Assembly (NCBI GenBank): GCA_021307315.1
Contig: JAJSPD010000005.1
Span: 62,001-126,000, forward strand
Reading direction: 5' to 3'
Source of the DNA: Bisporella sp. PMI_857
Lineage: Eukaryota; Ascomycota; Leotiomycetes; Helotiales; Helotiaceae
DNA: 64,000 nt
Part shown: piece after piece, positions 56,301 through 64,000 of the stretch
How positions within the stretch are numbered: the first letter of the stretch is position 1
Layout: every line of letters begins with the position of its first letter
Notes under the pieces: generated by a model
Told to the model about the DNA's origin: nothing
Databases searched by the model: none
Seen by the model: the letters and a program-made list of their open reading frames with translations, nothing else
Position numbers and translations under genes: made by a program

Positions 56301-58782
56301 CATGGGCGGCATTCGAAGACTGTTGGCCACGCTTGTTATCATCAGGACTAAGGAGACGTTTGAAGATCGTCTCCAGATCTACAGTCTTCCGCACACCAAG
56401 AGCAAGCAGAAACTTTTCTTTTACACCCTGCAACGAGGTAACAGTTGGGAGATCATCAAAAAGTTTAACGTTTGGAAAGTATGCTTCGCCTGGCTTCCTC
56501 ATTCCAAATTTTGTAGGGATTATCGTCACATCTTGCAGTAACGAAGCCACAGTTGCTCTAGAGTTGAAGCTGAGTTGCTCCCACGCCTTAGAAAGTGTAT
56601 GCAGGACTGTTGCCGCAAAAGGGACAGATGTAGTAAGATCTTGATTCTGCTCCCTATTTGTGTTAGATTCAATCAAGAATCGTAACCAAGGGATAACCTC
56701 AAGTGGCTCCCATCCTAAGGCATGCAGTTCGTTGATCTGTATCTCTTTGGTAAACTTGAACGGAATCGTCGTAGGTGGTATGGGTACGGTCGAAGGAAGC
56801 TTATTGATATTCAAGTAGTTCGTCACGGCAGCCAAAGCAATGATGTCACCTTGACCCTCGATGTCCCCCACAGTCGCAATAACAACGTCAAACAATGAGC
56901 GGATCATGTTAATATCCATTTCTCCCTTAATCGCCTTCTTTGCTGCCCATGTAACAAGTTGTGTTAGTTGTGTACTATTCAGAGCTTTTGCGCCAAGCTC
57001 CTGCTTTACATCCTGATGGGTAATTTCCGTGATCAACCCAAAATCTTTCAGTTTCGCGATGAATCGTGAATCTTTGAATTCGTTCGGAATAACAGGGACA
57101 CCTTCTACAAACCCACTCAAATCTTCGACTGCCAATCGAACTTTAGTAGTTGGTAAGACTCCTCGAGAGCTATAGACTTCGATGGTGGGCTTTTTATAGG
57201 CTGTCCAGAATGCATCATTAATTATTTGAGCAACCTGCGAGCTAGGGGTTGAGTCTCCAAAGGTGAATGTGTTAATCGTATGTAGAGCTTCAGGCATGAA
57301 GTGGTCGATTTGTTCTTTACTAACTTTGGTGCCACGACCCGCCAATTCAGTTGCGCGTAGGACTTTAGCTGAAAGCTCTGCCATTTCGCTGATAAAAGCC
57401 AATCTAGTCATGATACCAGCAACTCGTAACATCTCAATATTCCAAGTCCGTACCCATCTGGCATTCAGATCTATAGACTCCCGCTCAACTGTGGGAATGA
57501 CAGAAGGCGCAGAGAGATGAATACCTGCTCCTGTCGTTTGGTGTGTTGGGAAACCAATGAATATCCTGCCACCTGGCTTCTTGCTCGGCAAGACAGAGGC
57601 AAATATGTCAACATGCTTTGCCACCGAGTTCCCTTCTGTGGAAGCAGTTGTCTCATCATACGAGGATGTCAAAATGGCCAGCTTAGTGGTTTTTGGAGGC
57701 GGTTTCTTAGTGGCTCGTTCCAGCTCCGTAGCAAACTGTGAGTTAATGGACGTTTTAATGTCAGCAGTAGTGACCCTCAGGAATACGTTCGCCGTCGTTG
57801 TCGCCGTTAAGTCTTCGAGGACAATTTCCTGCATGGCCTTAGCTTCTTGCATCGCTTTCGTCTTTTGCTGCGCCTGACTTGAACTATTCGTAAGTCGTGA
57901 AAAGAACGATCGTAAAGACGGGACATCAGAGTTGTTTCCGTAGCTGACGCTGGACATATTTGGCGAAGCTGTTGGTTTCCAGCCAACAACATTCATGAAC
58001 GTGGCATCCATCTGTACACTCTCTCTCTCCATACTTCGTACTTGCATCAGCCCTTCTTTTGTCTTCGTTTCGATGTCTCTTGCAATTGGAACCTGGATGC
58101 TTGGTGCAGTTTTCTTCTGTAATGATATAATTTTCCAATCGTCAACCCAGAGTTCCAGATGCTGCAAAGCCACAAATGTCAGACTTGTTGCAAGGAATTG
58201 TGCAATAGAGAGGAGATTCGGCATGGGCGTAGTGGTATTGCGATAATCCAGCACAAAGCTCGTGTCAGGATTTCCTTGTTCCGCAGGAAGCTGCAGTCTC
58301 CTTGTGAATAAGGAGTTTGCCTTCCAGTAGAATGCCATGGCTTCGTTCCCCGAACTAACGAATGGCTCCTCACAATCTGCAAACACACTGTAAAACCCGA
58401 CTCCAAATGCTCCGATCTTCGTTTCGTCCGGATTACCTTCTGCTATCCGCTTTAACCGATTCCAGTCATTGACGCCAAAGGGCTGGCCATTGTTGGTGAC
58501 CAGAAGTCTTCGTAAGGTGTGATGAAGTAAAACATGCTTCAAGCTCTCTGATCGGTTCGTGGTATTGGGAATCGGGACCTGCACCGATGGCAGAGTTTCG
58601 AACTTGATGATGACCTTGCTAGCCTGCGCATCTGCAGCATTCTGTATCAGCTCCCTCAGCGTTGTCCACTCTCCAGAATATCGTGCAAGAACTTTGTCTA
58701 TCAAGGCGCGTGTATTCACAGTGACCGCTTCCTCGTCATCCCCATCTTTCAGAGCCGCAGCTCTCAGTTTCGTAAAATCCAT
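53374..58782 (-). CDS. DUF3684-like giant GHKL ATPase with C-terminal zincin motif
   Basis: Four exons: 58782-55765, 55714-55070, 55019-53539, 53476-53374; introns 50, 50 and 62 bp; 1748 residues with all phases closing. The N-terminal ATPase fold has TLRELIQNAADAQ (N box, 41-53), TNNGQPF (96-102) and KIGAFGVGFYSVF (122-134). The long middle part matches the layout of fungal DUF3684 proteins. After a Gln/Glu-rich coiled-coil linker (AKEAQQRIAEEERKKQHEAE) and a disordered region, the last 250 residues contain AFNLNGSIFANFRFF and HELAHNLVKPH (1697-1707), an exact HExxHxxxxxH zinc-protease signature followed by NSEHSFYTE. It probably couples ATP-driven remodelling to a metallopeptidase-like domain. 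It is intact, unlike its neighbour. The function is not established. Confidence 0.85.
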
Positions 58783-59694
58783 CTCTGAAGCGACAGTTTC
58801 TTGCCTAGACCTTCACAAAATGCTTCTCCTCCGATCAGCTCCCTTGCCTTCTAGTTGTATTGTAGCATCACCGTGTGCAACTGCTGATGTGCTGGCGTAT
58901 GAATGACCACCTAAATGTGGCGAGGCGGAAGGCTGTGGAAGGCTGAGCGAGGGTTTATCTAGGTGGGCAGATTAATATTACGACCAATGCTTGATATTGC
59001 TAAAACAAAGAGGTTTGAAAGTCTGCCAGCATAGTAGCCTAGACAGGGAATGGCCAAAATAATATATAAGCTCGAGGAAGAGTTGACTTTCGTGTCCAGT
59101 TGATTACCAGTGTGTACAATGATGCTGAAACTATTGCAGGGGCATGCATCAAGGTTCCAGTGTGGCTCGGGCTGTTCTAGACTATTAGGGTACAGTAGAT
59201 CAGCTTAGCCACATCAGGTCATGTGACAACCCGGTATTCGGGATTTGAGCTTCTAGAAGTATTTCAACTTGTTCTAGCGAAAGGACGACCATGATATGAT
59301 GTGATATAAGTGTAAAGACCCTTCATTCCATCATTGGTATTGCTAGATAAATACTTCAAATTTCTGGCAAATGATTGCATGAGAAATTTTATGACGGAGC
59401 AGACCAATGGCTTAGTCATATATTCGTCCATCCTTTGAGCCCACGTTTCGGAAGCCCACATATCCAGTCCTCTGATAAGATCAGATCGACATTACAGTTT
59501 ACAGTAAGTCTACGTCAAGGTCAAACTATGGTGGGGTATGGCCCTCCAGCCTTTTTTTTTTTTTTTGCTATGTAATCAATATATGTCTTACATCTCCCCC
59601 CCCTGCTGTTTTTTAACCTGCATTTTCCTCCCTTCTGGCAATCTCTATTACTCTAGAGATTTCGCAGCTTCCAAACACTTAGTCTTCCTTTTCG
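58783..59694. other. Intergenic, no gene recognised
   Basis: About 910 bases shared by the start of the DUF3684-like gene and the broken dehydrogenase, so a divergent promoter region. It has a run of about 17 T near 59551 and a C-rich tract near 59598. Confidence 0.5.
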
Positions 59695-60801
59695 ATGCCT
59701 CTGCCAGACACAATTAAGAAATGGGTTATATCGCAAGATGGCCTAGATAACATGAAGCAAACCACTGTTCCGTTAGAAGTCCCCTGGCCAGGCGAGGTAC
59801 TTGTCAAAATATTAGCAGTCGCTATCAACTATCGAGATACAGAATACTCAAGGGCTATATAACCATCACGAGACATTTGGAGGTCCAACACCTACTATTG
59901 TGCCTTGCTCAGACATCTGTTACCATCGTTGCGTCCAATTCGTCATCGTGGAGAGTTGGAGACAGGGTCCTCAGCATTTTCAACCAGACCCATCTCACGG
60001 GCCAGGTTAAGGCATATCATATGGGGAGCGGATTGGGTCTACCGTTGCCTGGCTGTCTGATGCAATACAAGGTCTTCCCAGAAACTGGTATAGTCAAAGC
60101 CCCACAATATTTGACAGACGAAGAAGCGTCGACATTGCCAATAGCGGGAGTGACAGCATGGATGGCGATAAATGGAATGCGGCGTCTTGGCCACCCTGGG
60201 GGTAAAGGCGAGACGGTGCTCATACAAGGGACAGGTGGAGTGTCTATCAATGGCCTCCAAATTGCGAAGGCGAGCGGGGCAGAAGGTATGTCCATCTTGA
60301 CCTTGAAGAGTTATTCTCACATATCGAACAGTCATAATTACATCGTCCTCTGATGCGAAGCTAGAACAGTCTAGAAAGCTAGGTGTGGACAAGGCAATCA
60401 ACTATCTCACGAACCCAGATTGGGAGGAAGAAGCCCTTAAATTAACCAATGACCAAGGAGCAGATATTATCTTTGAGAATGGAGGAGCACAAACCTTACG
60501 CAAGTCATTTGAGAGTGTAGCTTTTGGTGGGCTGATAAATTGCATCGGATACCTATCCGGAAAGCAAGATGCCCCAGATGACAGGATAAATACCACTGTG
60601 CTAGCATTGAAGCGAAATGTTACGCTCAAGGGACTACTGAACGGGCCAAGAGAAAGATTCGAAGAGATGATGAAGTTTTATGAGGAGAAGGAGATCAAGC
60701 CGGTAGTCGACATGGTATTCTCTTTTGGTGACTCAAAGGAAGCGCTGAAGTATCTATTCGCCGGGGGTCATTTTGGAAAGGTCGTCATCAAAGTTGATTA
60801 A
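59695..60801 (+). pseudogene. Zinc-type alcohol dehydrogenase-like gene, frameshifted
   Basis: Start ATG 59695 (MPLPDTIKKWVISQDG); a 46-bp intron at 60286-60331 joins AKASGAE to VIITSSSDAKLEQ. The family is the MDR alcohol dehydrogenase/quinone oxidoreductase superfamily: GEVLVKILAVAINYRD, VGDRVLSIFNQTH, DEEASTLPIAGVTAW and the cofactor loop VLIQGTGGVSINGLQ, ending GGHFGKVVIKVD. The frame is lost near 59850 (after RDTEYS) and again near 59920 (after PCSDIC). Between these points the third frame reads GLYNHHETFGGPTPTIVP, plainly the same protein, and each break is explained by two missing bases. Everything downstream is intact, so inactivation is recent or the breaks are sequence errors. Predicted reaction if repaired by nature: NAD(P)-dependent oxidoreduction of an alcohol or enone. 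Confidence 0.75.
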
Positions 60802-60804
60802 AAC

Positions 60805-60826
60805 TGTTCCTAGCATGTTCCTAGCA
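60805..60826. repeat. Tandem duplication, 11-bp unit x2
   Basis: TGTTCCTAGCA is present twice in a row just behind the dehydrogenase stop codon. Confidence 0.6.
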
Positions 60827-61215
60827 TGACCCTTATATATAGATCGGACTTATGTCAAACATCTGACATCTTTTATGCGCATATTACTTGTTCTCAAACG
60901 TTTGTTTATTCATTTTTGTCAATGACACTTTCACCTATGCTTGAACGCGCTCGCTTAGTGTATGATCAATCTGCATGTTCCTGCAGCTGGATTTAGCCTA
61001 CCAGCACGTTACGCGAAATTTTCATGCAGAATGTATTGAATAAAGGATGTGATAGGTCTACGGGAATTTCGTCATCTTACACTTGCAGCTGCACATACAT
61101 ATAGTCATGGTTCGCGGGGAAGCCTTCCCGCAAAATCGGACTACGGTACAAAAGGCTTGTGCCTCCCACGGTTTTACATGTAGACCACCTCATACACATA
61201 CATATATTATTCATC

Positions 61216-63087
61216 ATGTTTTCGCCTTCTAGCAAATCCTTATTTGCGCTTATTACTGTTTGCCTTGTGATCTCGAGTTCATTGGCAAATGTACCTGTCA
61301 AGGATTATGATTATGTAAGTCGTCCCTGTTCCTTTAGGATAGTACTAGAGTAATATCTTCAGATTATCGTCGGTGGAGGTACAGCTGGTCTCGCTCTCGC
61401 GACTCGCCTCAGCCAACGCCTCCCCAAAAGCACCATTTTGACAATTGAAGCCGGCCCGCATGCACCAAATGAGCTCGGTATAAATGTCCCAGCTCGTAGG
61501 GGCACAACTCTTGGCACTAAATATGACTGGAACTTTACCACCGTCCCTCAAAATGGTCTCCGTTCCCGCGTTCTCCCTCAGAACCGCGGGAAAGTGCTCG
61601 GCGGCTCTTCAGCTCTGAACTACATGACCTGGAACCGTGCTACTGCCAATGAATACCAATCCTGGTACGACCTTGGGAACCCTGGCTGGACATATCGAGC
61701 ATTTTCGGAGAGAATGCAAAGGGCGGAGAACTGCACGAGTGTGAATAGTGAGTGGTATGGAGATAAGGGGGTTGGAAGGACAGGGCCTATTAGGGCCAAC
61801 ATCAATCGATATATGCCTGCTCAGCAACATGGCTGGATCGAGACGTTGAATAGGCTGGGTATCGAGACAAATAGAGAATACAATGGAGGAAACTCTATTG
61901 GGGTTTCATACCAGACAAACAGCATTGATCCCACCCATTATAATCGCAGTTATAGTGCCAACTCGTACCTTCCGCTAGCAGGAAGAAATCTGGAGGTCTT
62001 GACAGAGACCGAGGTTGCGAAGGTTATTATTGAGCGATTCAAAAAGGGTTGGAAGGCGACCGGCGTGACGTTACTAGATGGGACGGTCATTTCAGCGAGA
62101 AAGGAAGTTATCATATCAGCAGGGAGTCTTGTGAGTCCCGTTCTACTCGAACGTTCCGGTATAGGTCGGAAGCCTATTCTAGACGCGGCGGGTATCAAGC
62201 AGCTCATAGATCTTCCCGGAGTTGGTGAAAACCTACAGGATCATATCCGCATCACAACCAGCTATCAGCTCAAAGATAACTATACCTCGATCGATAAGTT
62301 GAACTACAACGCCACTTTTGCAGCAGAACAGTTACAACTCTGGATCGATGGCAAGTACTCGATGTATGACTATGCAGGTAGTGCCTACACGTTTCAAACC
62401 TGGTCTCAAGCGTCTAACACCTCAACTAAAATCCAAGCATTGGCATCATCCCTTTTCCGCGACAGCACTAACCCCGCCGATAAAACAAAATTAAAATGGC
62501 TATCTGATCCCACGGTCCCAGAACTAGAAGTCATTCTCAGCGATGGCTATCTAGGAGTCAAAGGTTATCCGCCACGGAATAGTAGCCTGTATGGGAAGCA
62601 TTTCTTCACGTTCGTAGCAGCTATCATGCATCCCTTTTCCCGAGGAACAGTGCATATAAACACCACGTCTCCCCTCTCAAAGCCGGTGATCGATCCTAGA
62701 TACCTGAGCAACGAGTATGACATCCAGGCAGCCATTGCCGGAATAAAGCGTGCTCGCGAAATCGCGCTTTCTCCTCCTTTACGAGATGTCTGGGTTAGCG
62801 AGTACGAACCTGGATTTGGCGCCGTGCCGCTAGGAGACGGGCAGGATGAGAAATGGAGAGAGTATGTGCTCAATACGACACTATCGATCTTCCATCCGTT
62901 AGGAACGTGTGCGATGCTCCCGAGGACAGAGGGGGGAGTCGTGGATAATAATCTGAGGGTTTATGGGGTGCCGAATCTGAGGGTGGTGGATGCGAGTATC
63001 ATGCCGGTTCTTATCTCTGCACATTTGCAGACGGGGGCGTACGGGATTGCGGAGAAGGCTGCTGATATTATCGTGGAGGCTGCTTGA
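61216..63087 (+). CDS. Secreted GMC-family oxidoreductase
   Basis: Exons 61216-61314 and 61363-63087 with a 48-bp intron (61315-61362, donor GTAAGT); 607 residues. Exon 1 encodes a signal peptide (SLFALITVCLVISSSLANVP), so export is likely. Splicing joins DYDY to IIVGGGTAGLALATRL, the FAD-binding fold. Further GMC motifs are GKVLGGSSALNYMTW, ISAGSLVSPVLLERSGIG and the C-terminal LRVYGVPNLRVVDASIMP. The catalytic pair is His544 in HPLGTC and His587 in SAHLQTGAY, 43 residues apart as usual. Members oxidise alcohols or sugars with O2, releasing H2O2, or act as dehydrogenases. Several N-x-S/T sites fit secretion. Resemblance is to glucose oxidase/aryl-alcohol oxidase-type enzymes; the substrate is unknown. 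Confidence 0.9.
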
Positions 63088-63591
63088 TCGAAAGTATTGC
63101 TAAATTTCCAGTGGTGTGGATCTCCAGCAGGTGAATTTCCCAAGGAGCATACTGTTGAAGGCGGAGTATAGGATATAATAAAACACGCCTGGCACATACA
63201 CTACCCTATGGAGTCACGGATATACCTTTGTGACTGAGTGATCAGCTGCTTAAAGCAAAGTTTATGAGCCTACAAAACACTCTGAGCAGTGGTGATGCCT
63301 GGATGCTTTTCTCTCATTGCCTGATATGCTTTACCGGCATCAGAAATATAACGACCGCATCCAAACCTTCGTTGTGCAAGGCCACGGCAATCTTATAGCA
63401 CCTGAAGTATATTAAGACCGCCAAAAAAGTAGCGACAAGTATATTCTTATTACTAAATTTCTTGCAAATATAAAGCTACGAGATCAATACTGGCTTCACA
63501 TATAAAGCAGTGCTATAGTTGCTATAATTAACTAAAGAGCACTCGCTCGCGGGCTTGCGAGCTATACAGACCCTGGCATGCCCTGACCGCT
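63088..63591. other. Intergenic between convergent genes
   Basis: About 500 bases between two convergent stop codons. No gene seen. Confidence 0.5.
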
Positions 63592-64000
63592 CTAAGACTT
63601 CCCTGATGGGATATTAAAAAACACCATTCTGGATCCATCCCCTTTATACGGAATATCTAGCTTATAATACCCCTTTCGCTCAAACTGTATAATAGCCCCC
63701 TGTGGCAACTCTATCATATTACAGTCCGCAAAAGCGCGATCTCTAAACTTCGTAACAGGAGTCAGGAAATTCTCCAGTGTATCTTCCTTCTCCAGCTTAT
63801 CCTTGGTGATGAGATAATCAAAAGACACGATATCGACCGGGACGAGGTTCGCGCTCGCAGCTGCCAGCCATGTGACCTTTTTGGTGTTCTTGAAATCGCC
63901 CGCGAGATGCAATTCGAGTTCCATGGCCGTGATGACCTTCCCTTCTGCATCCTTGGTGATGCCCCGCACATAGGCATTGCCCCAATTCATTAGGGTGATC
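63592..64000 (-). CDS. Glutamyl-tRNA synthetase, cytosolic, C-terminal end (partial)
   Basis: The gene continues beyond the right edge; the frame is open through 64000. ITLMNWGNAYVRGITKDAEG followed by ELELHLAGDFKNTKKVTWL is the anticodon-binding beta-barrel of eukaryotic GluRS/GlnRS enzymes, and DYLITKDKLEKEDTLENF and GAIIQFERKGYYKLD continue the same domain to the usual C-terminus. The GDFK-x-TKK-x-TWL form favours GluRS over GlnRS. It charges tRNA-Glu in the cytosol (EC 6.1.1.17). The catalytic domain lies outside the window. Confidence 0.9.
   Translation of the reverse strand, partial: ITLMNWGNAYVRGITKDAEGKVITAMELELHLAGDFKNTKKVTWLAAASANLVPVDIVSFDYLITKDKLEKEDTLENFLTPVTKFRDRAFADCNMIELPQGAIIQFERKGYYKLDIPYKGDGSRMVFFNIPSGKS

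Noticed and set aside
1..64000. CRISPR arrays, operons or bacterial ribosome binding sites
   Set aside because: The window is eukaryotic nuclear DNA with spliceosomal introns; no regularly spaced repeats were seen.

Overview
The window is nuclear DNA of a filamentous ascomycete (Pezizomycotina). The evidence is short spliceosomal introns (40-110 bp, GT..AG, several with CTAAC-like branch sites), two HET-domain genes, a 2EXR-family gene, a fungal A-T-C NRPS, and an AT-rich block whose repeats differ only by C/T and G/A transitions, as expected of repeat-induced point mutation (RIP). A leotiomycete is my guess from the style of the hypothetical proteins; the sequence alone does not prove it.

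Layout. 0-13.7 kb: the 3' end of a PDR-type ABC transporter, an HSL-like alpha/beta hydrolase, a broken CaMKK-like kinase remnant, a spliced C2H2 zinc-finger gene, a stand-alone A-T-C NRPS with an LTR-like insertion just upstream, and a cysteine-containing fungal protein. 14-25.2 kb: mostly spliced housekeeping-type genes (an uncharacterised conserved protein, a histidine phosphatase divergent from a four-exon chromate transporter), then a HET gene divergent from a G:T/U mismatch DNA glycosylase. 25.2-34.8 kb: a gene-poor region with a decayed gene, a 2EXR gene and a roughly 4 kb AT-rich island holding a short, coding-free LTR element, a nested LTR-like insert and two solo LTRs, three of these with readable target-site duplications. 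34.8-45 kb: a membrane-anchored HET protein, an FAD monooxygenase, a four-exon NAD-dependent formate dehydrogenase with a mitochondrial presequence, and an orphan 454-residue protein.

46.5-58.8 kb holds the most unusual feature: two very large, same-strand genes, each starting with an HSP90/GHKL-type ATPase fold. The first (about 1548 residues) is sacsin/NOV-like and reads through only if two single-base frameshifts in homopolymer runs are allowed for. The second (1748 residues) resembles the DUF3684 family and ends in a zincin motif, HELAHNLVKPH. 59.7-64 kb: an alcohol-dehydrogenase-like gene broken by two 2-base deletions, a secreted GMC oxidoreductase, and the 3' end of cytosolic glutamyl-tRNA synthetase.

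How the parts may fit: two HET proteins, a 2EXR protein and two giant GHKL ATPases within about 37 kb suggest a region rich in self/non-self or stress-surveillance functions next to a RIP-affected island. That is inference from content and proximity. The other genes look like independent metabolic units; no complete secondary-metabolite cluster surrounds the NRPS.
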